This document shows, one piece after another, positions 12,901 to 27,900 of a stretch of 64,000 bases of DNA. The notes beneath the pieces are model-generated. The model was not told the origin of the DNA and did not search any database. It saw nothing but the letters and a program-made list of their open reading frames with translations. Both the position numbers and the translations under genes were made by a program. This DNA is from Tubiluchus corallicola (lineage: Eukaryota; Priapulida; Priapulimorpha; Priapulimorphida; Tubiluchidae): positions 620,001-684,000 of the forward strand of contig JAQGDQ010000052.1 in NCBI GenBank assembly GCA_030141605.1, in the 5' to 3' direction. How positions within the stretch are numbered: the first letter of the stretch is position 1; each line of letters begins with the position of its first letter.

Positions 12901-15900
12901 AACATCTATGCCACAACAGATCAATTTTCTGCATTAGAACGTGACAGCAACTGAGCATATTTATTTATCAGTGTTTTTCTTACATAAATATTTAAAACAA
13001 GACATACCAACAACGATACCCATTTGGCCAACATGACTGCTGGTCCATTCAGAAACATCTCCATAAAGTTGAATGGCCTTTTCCTTGAACCTAGTCAATA
13101 CTTCAAGGTCACATGACTTTAGCAGTCCAAAAGACACAACTGTTGCACTAAAACGAGAGGAGATATTTTAATAGTAGAACAAAAAAAGATCAACACAGGT
13201 AAAATTGCCAATAATAAAAGCTTAACAGAAAAGGACTTTATATAGAATCATGTTCAGAAATATAAATTCATTTATTATTTCCATTTTTCTTTATACAAAT
13301 TTGTATAAATTGCAGTTATGAGACAAGGGAAAGGAATCAACCCAAGTTATTATTTTCCAGTAAATGCGGCGGAGTACTGCCAGAATAGCCACTAAATAGC
13401 TGAAATAATTTTCAAGAATTTCTGAGACAATTAACTAATAAACTAACACTCAGAGAATATAAAGAACACTGTACTGCATAATGGTGATGTACAAAAAAAA
13501 CACTTCACAATAGCAACAAGTAAAGGATCTTAAGTTATCAAAAGTTCATAAATCAGAAACAGAAGTTTGCAATAAGACCTTATATCACAAAAAACTACAT
13601 GGAAAATATAAGTAATGAAATAATTCCAGTTGTCAGCAACCATGGGAAAGAATGCCAGCCCTTTGTATTAACTCAGTTTACTTATCAAATGTCCAGTGCC
13701 ACCTGGTGTTTTGTAAAATCATCTATGGAGTGTATTAAAAACATTCCACGTATAGGAGGCTAAAGGCATAAACTGAAGGGCCGATGCAACACATCTTCGA
13801 AAAACTCATAACTTTGGAGTAAACTAACTGACTGCCACTTCACCCATGTCTTAACACGAGGGATGTTTACAAAATGCCTCATACCTATTAGGGTGATGTC
13901 ACCAGAAACTGAAATAGCCAACAAAAGAACTACTTTGAACTTTTTGCTGCCAAGAATGTAAGTAGTTGAACTCTGTCAAGGCATTAAAGTTGAAGCAGAA
14001 AAGTCAAGTATCTTCTCCGAATACTACCTCTCGAGTGAGTAATGTGACAATAATAACGATAAACACTTGTTAGTTTGCAGATGTTCACGAAGTAAGTTTA
14101 CTTAAAGCTGAATAAACATTATACCAAATAAATTTAAAAATCTCATTCAAATTAGTTGAGTATGAAAATAGTTTCTCAGTATGCTGCTTCAACTGTAATT
14201 AAAGTAATGTGTTAATGAATCTTGAACAAAATGATGGTTCTTTTATATGGAAATAAGCATCTTTTAAAATAGGTACTCCGAAAACTGAAAGTACAATAAT
14301 GACAACTTGAATTTTCCTCCTCTTGCTTAAGGTAAGGTGGTTCCTCAGCAACTTTATCTTTATGGCTCCAGTTCATATAGTTTTTAAATTTTGGAAAGTT
14401 TTACGTGCACATAGTCCAATGCCTAGGATTTAGATAACTTGCATGAATATGTACTGCAAAGCTGCCTATGAAAGCTCTGATCTTGGTTACAAGATACTAG
14501 TAACATAATCTTACATACTTATTTTGGGCAACAACATGCTTCTTGCCGGATGTAGGTCATAGTTTTATACACTACTTTGGACTTTGACATTTTGACCATA
14601 TTAGATAAGGGAACTTTGTCTCTGACTCAGATAATGGAAAATCTCTTATCTATATAAAGACAGACGTAAACCGATCTGCTTGGCTGTTGATACATGGGTC
14701 CAGAATTTGAATCCTGCAATATTCTACTCAAACAGGACTTTCTGGTGCTTTTCTTGGTTTAATTAGCCTTAAACAAACAGCTGGTCGTGCACTGGGGAAG
14801 AGTGTTGGAGAAGTGACAGGCTAGCCACCTGTCAACTTTGTGCGCCGAAGCTTTATAACTAGATGACGCAACCATCTATCCCAAACATGCAATGAGGAGT
14901 ATGGGAACATCGCTTTTTTTCTCTGGAAAAACTTGTTTGTGGTGATTTACATAAAAACATTTTGATAAAAAGACTCCCAATGCTAATGTGTTATTGGCAA
15001 ATAGCATAATCGAAAGATTTGTTTATTATTCATAAAAACATGTATTCAAAAATTACCATGTTATATTAGTACATGCTTGATCACCTACCCAGTGCAAAAT
15101 CATAAAACAACAACATACTGAATAATAATCATCAAAAAATTGCACTTTGTCATCAGTCAGAGTAACTTTACAGCAATATACCTATACACAGCAGGAGACA
15201 CAAGATTACGAATGTCTTCTGGGTCAATACCACAAACAAGGTGACCAATCATCCGTAGAAATTCAGATGTCATCTCTTTAGGCCGAGCGAAGTTATATTC
15301 TACCCTGACTTTCTCAGCCAGATTCTGTTGCTGTAAAAAACAAACGAGTTTTAGTTTGACAAATATTGTGGAGAGAAAATGTGCTAAGTTCAGACTGCAA
15401 TAAATTTAGAAGCAAGTGACCTAAAAAGTTGAAATCTCACAGCATGATATTACAATATATTGAATTTTGGCTGGGAAAGGTTTGTGGCTTCAGTAAGTTT
15501 TGTGTTATGGCCGAAAAGCTTCTGCTATTAAAAATTTAAATGCAGGAAAAATAATAAAGCACTTAACACATGCCAACAAAACAATAAAGAAATCACCCCA
15601 AAAAGTTTACATCATGGTCTTCACCATAAAAGTTGAAGCAATGATAAAAATTTGTTATTAATATATAATATTGAATTTAATGCCACAGACAACAGTACTT
15701 GGAATTCACTTAAAGAGAAAGTGTATGACAGTTGCACTGAGCCATTTAATGCAGAGGAACTAAAGGCAAAACCCGTTGAGCGCTAGGACCAAATACCCCT
15801 TAAGAAGTGAAAAAATGTTAGCTGTTAGAAGAAATACCTTCATGTGGTTTGTAGTGAAAATGGTGGACACATAGAGCACTTCTTGTAAATTTTAACAGTA

Positions 15901-18900
15901 GTGAAATGCAATTTTTTTCTGGTGTTTACTTTTGCGCCACTTAATGTATTCATATCCTTATTGAGATCAGGAAAAACAACTTTTTTTGACTGAAGGCTCA
16001 TAATTCTTAGCTTTCAACAAAAAATTTAATTTAGTCATTTGATCTTTTCTACTTACAACTTCTTGTGATAACTCAGATAAGTCTCCCAACAGGGTTACTA
16101 CTTGGCTGTCATTTAGGAAAGGTAGCTCATTCACGTGTTCCACTTTCAGGCCATTTAAGAGATTGTTTGCACTTTTCAATAGGGCAGCTGTCATGTTGGA
16201 AACTGTTCCTCCATTGCTCTGTAAGAAAGTAAATAAAAAATTAGATTTATCATTCAATAATAAATAGATAAAATAGGTGACAATCTAACCTTATAAAGTT
16301 GCTAATAAAGATATACAAAATAGTAATTGGTACATTAAGGTCCAATGAGAAAACTAATAAGAATGGAAACTTTATTAAGAAACACTTAATTAACTTGCCT
16401 TGAGACTGCAAAACAAAAATATCTATGATAAACTTTTTAATTACTATTTGTCCTGCACCCCTGACACACAAAATTAATGTAAATGCTAAACTAAAGGCTT
16501 ATAAATTTGCAGATGGCTAAGAGTTTTGCCCAATCACCACATTTTTTTACAAATCAAAACTAATTGAATTAAAAGCTAGAACATTTAAAAATGAGCAAGA
16601 TGGACAGAAGGAAATTATTTTCATTACACCAAATTTATATTGTTATACTTTAATCATGCTTTTCTTTTTATCTTCTGCATTTCATTTCTTTGAAACAACA
16701 TGTAATAATGACGAATCATTACATTACATATATCCCAAATATGATGATGTGAAAACAATATCCATTTTTACATACTCACACATTATTTTTACATAATATA
16801 TTAGATTTTTGTTGTTTTTACAAGATATTTGATTGGATCAAATCATTGGTTATTTTCTTAAACAACTGTTCGACTCTATCATTGCGACAGTGGTCTCCCT
16901 TGAATTTCGGCAGCAAATAAGGTACGGATTGATCAGTACTCTATCGTACCGCTTGATGGTTAGTAGATTGTCTTCACCAGAGCCTGGTGTTTTCAAGTAT
17001 GATCCTATGGCATACTGCAAATGGAGGGTTGCTTTCGATGCATTAGTTGCTGATCAACCCATACCACAGAGTCACACCTGCATTATTTAAGTCAGTACCT
17101 AGGTGGTAGTGCTAAGAAGACAGTAGAAGGACTGCTGTTATTGGGTGGAGAAAATGTGTATAGGCAGGCGAGAAGACTATTGGATGACATGTTTGGTGAT
17201 CCAGCTAGTATGGTTTTTGTAAGAATTTGGAGTCCTTTCTCAAAATCCATCCCCAAGTCCTAAATTGTCGAGAGAGTATGCCTGGTATGCTAAACCAGTG
17301 TGCAGCAGCGATGCAGACTACAATTGATCTCGAAATCCTGAATGACTATAATGAAAATCGCAAGCTGTGTTCAAAACTGGCTGAACACATGTCTAAACAT
17401 TGGGCTCGCTATGTGACCAAAGGTAGTGAGAAACATCCGGATATCTTTCCCACTTGAGTTTACTAAATTTGTATAACAAGGGAATTCAAAATCAAAAATG
17501 TTCCTAGAACTGCTCTGTACACATGTACTGTTACACCATCTAAGGAGCAAGAGCCTATGGTAAGATTCAGAGGTGTTCTACATTCGGTAAATGCTAGTGA
17601 GAGGAAGCGTTCTTGAATATGTAGCTATGTAGAAGAAACCACAGAGGTGCTTCGGAAAAAATAGATCTTCGGCAGAAATACTTCCTGCATTGGATGGATG
17701 TTCTGAAAAATATAGTTCTTTGAAACTGCCAAGGTGTGTGTATTCTGAACCAGTAGATCCTAAAGTGAAATGTACTAATTCTCCTCTTGTGATATCTATG
17801 CATAAGTTAATAGATGATTTGACTGTAGATTCAGAAGCTGAAGAGTTTAGAAACAGTAATTTAGGAAAGTTTGTTGAGAAACCAATAGTTAACCAAGTCT
17901 GCAAAACACCTTAGTGTGATAGTTGCAACAGAGAGAAAGGTAAAGGTAAGAGAAGAAAACGAAAACATTAAGTTTTAAGCCCTAGAGAGGACACTAAGTG
18001 TCCACCAGTAATTAGCACAGAAAATATAGTTGGGGAAAGCTCTTATTGGGCAAAGGACTTAAGCAAAATTATAAGTGTGAGTTCATAATAGAAATTTCTA
18101 AATGACTCAACACACTGCTATTGGGAATGCTTATGGCATTCATTTTATGGTTTATTTGGATTCCGGTGCGATATTTCATTAATTTTATGTACAAGAGTAT
18201 TAAAGGGTTGAATACATTATTATTATTGAAGTATTAAAGGGGTGCGGATAGTAGTGACTTACTGCTAAAGTGGATGGCTTCACATATAGTGCCTATTATC
18301 ACTGTGATAAGCCTAAGTATGTTTATTGAGCATATGACGTCACGCAGTTAGAATGTTTTGCAAGTAAGGTCAAGATGCGTCTTAAACTGTTTCTTACTAA
18401 GGTAATGAGATTTGTAAAAACGAATAAAGAACTGCACTTTGAAAGGTGAGGCTTAGTTCATAGACTAATTGGTTTCTTCAGATTGTTTGCTTGTTTGAAT
18501 GGCTTATTCTGCTCAGTTAAAAATAAGATCGAAAACAGAAGTCTCATTTTGTTTTCTTCAAAGCAAATAGTGGTTTTTCTTATAAGCATGCTCAGTGGAG
18601 TATACTGGTTCAAATGCAATTTAAACTCGTCACATTAAGTTGTTTGAAATTTGCAAAGCTTTCGGAAATTCACATAGGTACTTGATTTAAAGTTTCGTGC
18701 AATTCGCACGAATAGCTGTGATAAAAAGTAATAATGTAAATGTGCCAAATCATGTAAGTTGCAATAAATTATATTTTGGGTGGCTACTCTTTTAATCAAA
18801 TAGTTGTGCGGTTTTCCTTACAAAGTCATGAATTAATCTAAATTACGTATTTCAATAACAGCAAGACATTTTAATTAAGCACTCGTAGACGTAAGCGTTA

Positions 18901-21900
18901 TGCATCTTTTTCTATAAAAACAAATTAGACTATATATATTCCCAAGCGTTTGTTTGAATTCTAATCAACAAATTTAAAACCAGGCCGATGTCTCTTCCAC
19001 AAATTTCTGAAAAAAAGAGCCATTTTTCACATACTTGTCCTGCTTATCTTTGTGATTTGTTACCACGAAGTACTTCTGAAAGGACTGACTATTATAACTT
19101 ACGGCATTCTAATACCTTAACACTGATAAGGTATAACACCATGTATTTTCAAACAAGTTTTACTTCTTCTTGCATTAAACTCTGGTTTCAATTAAATGCT
19201 AAAATACGAAACTCGGCTTCTCTGTATAGTTTTAAAAAAGCTCTAATCTGTAGCCTTCACCCCAAATATCGACTCTACTACTTTACAGGGCCACATTATG
19301 CAGCAAGTTTGACATGTAGAGTACGTCTTGATCAAAATGCTTTAAACTATTCTCTATATGAAAGTAACTTGTGTCCTTCACCTGTCTGCAGTAACTGTAA
19401 ATTACGTATTGAAAATCGTACTCATTACCTGTTCTATTGCTTATGCCAAACTTAGCATCAATTATATTAATAATGTTATTTTCTTTACTTCAGCCTTCTT
19501 TTAACTTTTATAGCTTAACTGCTATGGAAAAGATGAAATTACTTATGTGTGGTTCGTATGCCTTACCAGTATTAATGAAGTTTTACTGACGAAAATAAAA
19601 AATTTTATTACAGAAGCTAAGAGACCACTTTGATATTCTATGTTGTAATGAATTGTAAAATGCCATAGCTTACCTATGTAATTTCACCTTTAGCTGTTAA
19701 AATTTGTCTATGCATCATTATGATATATTTGTGATTTTTCTTGTGTGTCAACTTCAGTTTATTACCTCAGAAGAAACTTTAGTTAAGCATTGTAATGCTG
19801 TATTGTTAATCCCGAGATTAATAAAATACGTTTATACCTTTTTTTAAAAACCTTTTTAAAATTTGGTTGGATATAAATGTACTAAAACTCAATTTTCTTT
19901 TGTGAAATTGTTAGCTGCTTGCCAATATTACTAATTAACCTGGAGTGATAAACTGGGTGAAAGTTCCTAAATTTAGTGGCTTCATATATCAAAAACGTTG
20001 CGTAAATCACAGAATATTGTCTTTAATCTGTCCCGTGGCATCAGAGCAGCTAAGTTCAGTGGCGCACTACACTTCCTGTGCTACCTGCTGGGTTCCCAAC
20101 CAATTTTTTCGCGTTGTCTAGCACGTCAGTTTGCGCTTCTATTTCTTGCAAAGGGAAGGGAAGTTCTATCTCACTGCGATCTTGTTTATGCTTGTTAGAT
20201 ATTATAATGATAACCTGCATAATTGATAGCCTGTCGTGTGTGGCGTGGCCTGTAGTGATTCCCTGTCAAGGAACCTTTGACACCGTTATTCAGATTGTGT
20301 AGCGGGTGTACGTACACTTTTCATAAGGTAAATTTGAACAAATTTAGGGGAGCCATGTAACTGCTACTGAAGCCATCTTGCTATTCATGACCTAAGACTT
20401 AGTTTTCCACATATATAGAACTGGGATAGATACTTGTAAATTCGTGCTGGATGTCTGAAATTGGCCAAGTAATTAATCAAATTTTCGGTTAGATTAGCCC
20501 CTTTCTCAAGTCCATGACCTCACTTTGGCGGCAAGTTTTTGCAAGCAACAGACAAACGGCAACGAATTTACCATTTAGTGTTAAATCCATCATTTAACGT
20601 AAAATCTTCAGGTTTTTATGTTGGCTTTATGCTTATTTTGAGTTTAACATCATAAATATTTATGAAGACATGTAATTCCATGGTTACATATCACGGAATG
20701 GTAGTTCAGTGAAAATAAAGTTTATTATACGACACAAGCTTTTCTTGTGTCATCTTAATAAACACTGAAAGTGTTGAATTCTGGTTTGTTTTCTGCCTCA
20801 AAGTCTATAACGGTTGACAAGGGCATTACTAGCCGTAGAAGTAAATTTCGGGCAAGAATATGGGTCTTCATCACCAGTAAAATTAGTGGAGACTATACGC
20901 AGTATCCTGATTAACACAACCAAGCACAACTGAAATAGTATCATAGGTTCAGTAAGAAAGTAGCAAAGCGACTGTCTAAAAATGCTATGGTTTGTCCTGT
21001 AAAAAGAGCACACCCTTTCCTGCTACCACTAGTAGCAGCAACTTGGCATTAGAGACTGACAAAATGATGCAAGGAAAAATTGACAATTTGAAAGAAAAAC
21101 TACATTTTAGTCTTCAAGTTATTTTATTCGTTTGCTAAAATTTTTTCATTAGTTAGAGATTTTACTAAATTTCTTTGTGAACGCAGAATCTTTACTAAGC
21201 AGGTAGACCCATAAAAATTAAAAAAATTCAAAAGAGTGTCAAGCATGAACTATCAAAGAGAAATTGAGCCTTAAGCTCAGTGGTGATTTCAATTCTGGAC
21301 CCAAAGTTTAGTGGCAACATAGATATTAATCAAAACTGAAATGCCAAGATAGTTTTGTCACACACCAGTTAAGAAAGAATTAAGAAACAATTAATAAGAA
21401 AACGAAAACAGCAAATGGGTAACCAGGTACTCACAAAATAACCAATGAATTATTACTGAGAATAGATTTATACATTTTTTATTTAGACAACAAACTTTTG
21501 TTAGTATTGACACAAAATTGCAATAGAAATTAGCAATAAGGAAGGGAAACACTGTCTTAAGTGTGCTCCCATATGACTCCAAAATGTCTTCAAATGCAAC
21601 AAAGTGCATTAGCGACCACAAATCCCACTGGGAGAGCTTATACAATTCTCCTCCAGACACCCTAACTTGGTTAGTGGCTTCTGCTCTGTACAGTACACCT
21701 TGTTAAAATTTAGCGATTTGAGCAGTGGTTGTGTGTATTAAAAATCTTGGTAATAGACTTGCAATTAATCTTGCTTCTTCCAACCTCGGCCCAAACCCTG
21801 TTCCAATCTTCCGAACTGTTTGAAAATTCCCTCAGTTTGAAATCCCAAAAATTGTGTTTAATCCAAAAATCTAATCAATTACCTTGAAATTAAGACTGTA

Positions 21901-24900
21901 AAGAATCATTTACGCTCTAAATTAAATGCAAAAAAATTAAATCAGCCTAATCAGTAAGTGAGAGTAAACCGGCATAAAAATATTCTTGGTAGGTTATCGG
22001 GATTGAATCTAGGCCTGCCTTTAAACCATGGGCTATATGACCTGAAGGAAGTGACCAATTCACATTACAATGCAAGAGATCTTGCTCAAATTCTGTTCTA
22101 ACTGTTCAAATCTTTCTCTTAATCAAACTCGGTTCTAACTCTTCAAATCTTTTTCTTGATCAAATTGAGTTCTACCTGTTCAAGTATTTCTATTTTGGTT
22201 AAGCCTATTTACAAAAATCCATTATTTGTTTCATCAGTAGAAAATCATGCTGTAGCAATGGAAAATGAATATTAAAGTGTCCAGACTGAACTAAGTACAA
22301 AAACTGTCCAATAACTCTTGAGTACCAACAGCTTGTTTAGAGTATCGGAAATAACAATGAGAAAAAAATTAACACGAACCTTTATTACAGCTTCCCAAAG
22401 AATCGTCACTTTCTCTTTTTGCATCCAATCCATTTCTCCCACTTCATCTAAGCAGTTTTGAATATCTTTTAAGGTACCTAACTCCTCCACCGAATATGCA
22501 ATTGACAGCTCCATATTATCTTGTATGTCAAGGCAAGTCAGATTATGTTGCAAGGTTTCATCAACGTCTTCGGCTATAAAGATATGAAATAAAACGGAGT
22601 CCGGAAGGAAGCAGTACTGTCAGCCATATTGTCTACCATATATCTAGATGAACTTTTATTAAGATTGCATAATTATGGAGGTAGTGATGGGCGCAAGCAG
22701 GCAGATGCACTGATGCATGTGCATCCAAAGAATTTCTTAAATTAGTTTTTTATGGCTAAATAAAACTTTTAGCAGTAAACCAAAGAAACATATAACTCTT
22801 GGTTGTTTTCGCAATAATGAGTTTTGAACTAATGAACTTGCCTGAGGAAATAGCTTCTAGCAACTGCAAAATGGGATAAAATGCAATGATGCATAAGTGG
22901 GCGAGACATTTTGCTGTTTAGCTGTGTCTGGTGGGAAAAATTAGCACGCACACAAACTTATTAAATTTTGTATGAACAGTGGGAGGGCTGTAAACTTAAC
23001 AGTCTCAAATAAGTTTTATGTTGACTATCCAGATTTTGCTGGGTAGATAATTTTTGCACTAAATAAATTGAGCTTAAGGGGTCATCCGGACACTAATGGG
23101 TCATCCGCAGTTGTGTATTACGAACTTGCTTTTAAGAAATATGAGTACTGCAATAGAATACAATCAATGTTACCTAGGGAAATGTAGGTAAAATATATTT
23201 ATTAAAGCAGAATTTTTCACATTTGAAGAAGTCTATATACCAGAATTTAAATCTCATTTGAGGTCACCAAAACATACTTAAATACTGGAAAAAGCGTTGA
23301 AAAATGTATCCGGACCTCACTGACGGAGCTTACGGTACTATACCGAACCCCCTAGCTGTTTGTGCATCAAAATTTTAACCTCTGGCAGAGCCAATGGAGT
23401 TAGTTGTTACACATGAAATGTATTTTGCAGATGTGTTGGGCTACAGAGATGATTTGACGGTATTAGTTCCATCAGTAAAATATTTACAAAAGATGTTGGA
23501 GATATGTGAAAACTATGGTCTTGAATATAACCTAAATGTTTTAAACACACAAGGTAAAAAAAAATCAAAAACAAGTGCATAAAATGCAAAAAACAGCCAA
23601 ATCCATCTGCGGGTCCTACTGTGTATTTAGGCAGACACCCTTTACCCTAGGTATCTAGGTATCTAAAAACCAGATATCTCATTTAGGACATATTATTAGT
23701 GAAAATCTATCTCGTGAAGCCGATCTAATGGCAAAGAAAGGTTTGTTCATTAGCCAACAGACTTATACACGGTTTCCACAACCTCAACAGGAATCTGAAA
23801 ATGAGATTGTTGCAAGCATTTTGTTCTTTCTATGGCTCATTACTATGGCAATTAACATCATCCACATTAAGTACTTTAGACCTCCTCGAATGATGCTATA
23901 AAAAGCTGCTTAAGCTGCCAAATACAACACACACACTTGATTAATACCAGCAATAGTAACCTAAGCACACCAAAATCCAGATTATTAGCAGGTTTATGAA
24001 ATTATATGCTAAATAGTGGTAACAACCAGTTAGTATTTTCCAGTGTAAAGAACTCGAAAATGTTTTTTGCAACTGTTATTGGAAGAAACTCGAGTTTTCT
24101 AATTTATAAATACAGTACAAGACTTAATTAATAACTGTGTTGAGGCCAAATAATTGTTTATAAAAAGCTTGTTGAAAATTGATCAAGGGAACAAGATATG
24201 GCACATGTACATGTGATTATTAAAACTTTGGACTGTTTAGACAAATTTTCCTACATTCCACTGTCTCACTATGAATTAACAGAATTTATAAATCATGTAT
24301 GTAGGCTGTAAATATTGTAATCACTAACCATATAAATATTATTGTTACATGTTAACTACTACGTAAATTATGATATACTACTGCACAAATGATAAACAGA
24401 TAAAACGATAATAATAATAAAATAAAGGGAAAATACAAATTCCACTTTAATGTTCTATCGGATATTTCAACAGCAAAATAGCATTTCTTTGTAACTAGTA
24501 TAGACTTACCCAAAGCATTTACTAATTTTAAGTGTAATAAAATACGGCATTTAGCAGTTGAAGCTTGAAAGTTGAAAGCATATTTATTAATGAAGTTATG
24601 TTTAGCAGGTACATGTACTAATTATCTTGAAAATAAATTATCAGTCAAACTGCTACAGAGGCGAAAGATGTTTTTTGGTGGATGGTATAAGTAATATCTT
24701 CTACAATGGAGTGAAGAGATAGCATGATTGTGCTTTGTTGTCAGCACCACATAATATTGCGATCACCTTTTTGAATCTCTAACATTGCCTGTTTTTTGCT
24801 AGAAGAGGAGAGTCAGAAGGGAAAATGTTTATTAAAACAGCTCAGTAACAACTGATTAACTTGCAATAAAGTGACTTAAAAGGCAGCACTGCAAATATTT

Positions 24901-27900
24901 TTAATGTTCAGCTCAAATCATAGCCACTCAAGCCAATGGCCACTCAGGTTAAAAGGCCAAGATTAAAATTCACTAAAAGCGTTAAAAACAACAAACTTTG
25001 TCAAATCCAAACTGGATCATTACAAATTGCCATAGCTACACCTGAATGAAACCAAGACTTGACTTATTGCAGTACGACAGACTCTTTGAAATTAATAAGG
25101 TTACAGAAAAGTTAGTAGTGCCGATAAGCACCCCATAATTAGTTTTCCAACACATAGACCTATAATTACATAAAACAACACTGTAGGCAGGTTTTCTAGG
25201 TCTGTAACACATACGTCACTATTGGGCTTACAAGAAAGAGGGTTAGAGGGCTACGTGATCATCAATACCAGGAAAATATTTTTCAAGTTATATTTAATTG
25301 GCAGGTGTACTTGCTATAAAAGCAAAGGTACTCCTTGCGTAAGCAAATGTACATGTACTTCTCACAGAAATAACCGTGCTGATAACAAATATTTTGTAGT
25401 TATTTGAGCAACAATAAACAATTCCAGAGTTGCTTACATCTTTTCTTTCGTCCTGGTGTAAAAAATCCAACAAAATCTTCATCTGAGAGAGTAATATCAT
25501 GCAACATATAATCCACAAGGTTAAGACCAAGAATAGCGACCATTGTATCGACGTTTGTTTCGTTATTTTTATTTTGTACGCATTCCAACAGAGACTGAAT
25601 AAATCTACCCTTCCATTCAAAACATTTTACGAACTCACGCTTCAATGGAAAAATACTTTCCTATAAAAAACAAACAAATCAAAGCAGGTAAGATAAGAAT
25701 CAACAGTGAACACTTTTTTTTTAAAAAAATCTTGCTTAATACATTTGAGCCTTTGTAATTTTGAAGAAACTAGCTCACAATCTTGCTCACAAATTGAGGC
25801 TACTCAAGACATGCAATTATACTAGCAACATTAGACTGTTTTACTACAAGACTAAAATTTGCAAAAACTGCATAAAGTTTTAGCAGCACCTATTCAAAAT
25901 TTACAAAGATTGGTAAACCAAGATGAGCTGTTTGCACCCGAGCTGTTATAACCAATTCACATTCACTAATCCTTAAATATTAAAACCAAAAACAAATTGA
26001 TAGTGGAAAGTTTTAATTAAAATGAACAAAAAATAAATTTCTACTTACTTTTGGAATTTGATTCAGTTGTGATCTATCAAATACAAAGAGTAAGCATCGA
26101 ACTTTCATCAATGTAATTTCATCCCAAGTGGAGAGTTCACTGAAATAAATAAATTAATGAAATCTGCTAAAATGTTAATAAAGCTCCTAACACAATATTA
26201 CACAGTATTCTCAATGTGTTTTAATAGAATCATGGTTATCACTCAAATTAGTGCTAATTCACACAATAAATTTGTAATATTAAATATTTAAAAGCTTTCC
26301 TAAGTTGAACATATTGTTTCAGTGAAAATGTTTTATAATATTATACAGTGTGAAATTGGCTGCAAAAATTATAGGATCAAGGAGACTTGACACTCAACAA
26401 AAACACCCCATAAAGTCGTCTTGTGGAATTAATCATCATTTTTTATACAATTCAGCACATTGCAAGCTACAGTTCTGCACATTGCAAGCTGCTAGTCCTA
26501 CTTAATATGGGACTGTTGTAGCAAGACTGTAATAATCTTGTTAAAAAGGATAATCCCCCAAGATGAGACACTAATTAGCAGAGGTTTCTTAGCCACATTT
26601 GGACACATCGTCCCTCAACTAGGAAATCTGCCACAGTCATTAAATTGAATGAAAGTTAACACAGCTTTTGTAAATGAATGTACTAATAATGTTAACATTC
26701 AATACTATGTACAATGTTACAAATGTTTAATGTAATATTTAGACATGTATAGAAATGATGATTTTGGAATCAGAGTTGATTAATCACAAATACTTTGTTG
26801 TTGGCATCCTTCTGTCTCGGAAGACAATGGAGTGTGCGCCAAGAGAGTCAGTTATTGATTGCATTGATGGAACTGCAGTGTTGACTGTGGCTGAGCAGTC
26901 CGATCCTTGAACCACTGGAGTGGCCTCTCCAAGGCGCATGCCTGGGCAAGGTGTATGGAGATCCTGAGTTGCCCAAACAACAGGAACCCCTTTTCTTCTT
27001 CCCTGGTGTAGTCCAAACAAAAGGGGAGCGATACGTTTGGCACCAGGTTGGCAGCAGGAGGCTCCACTCCTGATTTGGAAGGTTTACTCTTCTACACATG
27101 GCCGTTGGGTCACTTGACCTCCTCTGCCCTCTAGCTGTTGGCTACTTATGCAGCTCCTCCGCCTAGTATCGAGATACAGTGTGGGCAACCCGCAAGCCTA
27201 CAGCACCTGGTATTCCTAGGTGGTCACCCATCCAAGTACTAACCAGGCTCTATGTTGCTTAACTTCGGCGATCAGACAAGAACCGGTGTTTTTAACGTGA
27301 TATGGCCATAGTTTATAGTTTAATACTTATTAGTTTAATAAATGTGTGGTTTAATGTGATCTATTTTTTAGAAAAGGAAAAATTACATGCGTGCTACGCT
27401 TTCTAAGAATAGTAATAGATATAATAGATGCTCAATTGCTTATGCCATTACAACATGTACTACAATAATTTAATAACATTAAAATTTATCAGACAAATCG
27501 TAAATTCAACACGTAATTGAAGCTATAAGCAAAAACGTACCCAAATGCATCAATAAGCTTTTCTTGCCACAGAACTTGGAAATCGGCATCATAACAAGCT
27601 GACTCAAACTTTTCCACATTTTCAGCAACTTGTTCTTTGGTCAAACTCTTCACCATTGGATATGGCAATAAAGCAGACAGTTGTCCTAATGCATCAAACT
27701 GCTCAGCTGTAATGCTTGCAGGTGACGGTGAATCCTATACAAACGAAAACAGATTGATGCCTTGTTTCTGAGTCAAAATTTTGAAACTTCAGCACCTTTC
27801 ACATCAGTAAGTTTTTCGTGCAATTATAAGTGTAACAAGTCCAATGTTTTCAAAAAAATTTCGATTCATCAAAGAAAGTCTAAAAAGTACAAGCTCATTT

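Noticed and set aside
20000-20320. GC-richer patch with overlapping plus-strand frames
   Set aside because: Frames are short, unrelated to known proteins and lack splice context; no repeat partner in the window.
21391-21660. Minus-strand frame SGGELYKLSQWDLWSLMHF as an extra exon
   Set aside because: Exons 9 and 10 join in phase without it, and no family repeat pattern is present; could be a transposon scrap.
26784-27099. Three overlapping minus-strand frames
   Set aside because: They fall inside the body and tail of the 5S-headed SINE and overlap in all frames, which is expected of stop-poor GC-rich non-coding DNA.
27194-27313. Functional single-copy 5S rRNA gene
   Set aside because: The 3' end runs on without a T-run into a SINE-like body and the copy stands alone, so a SINE head is the better reading.
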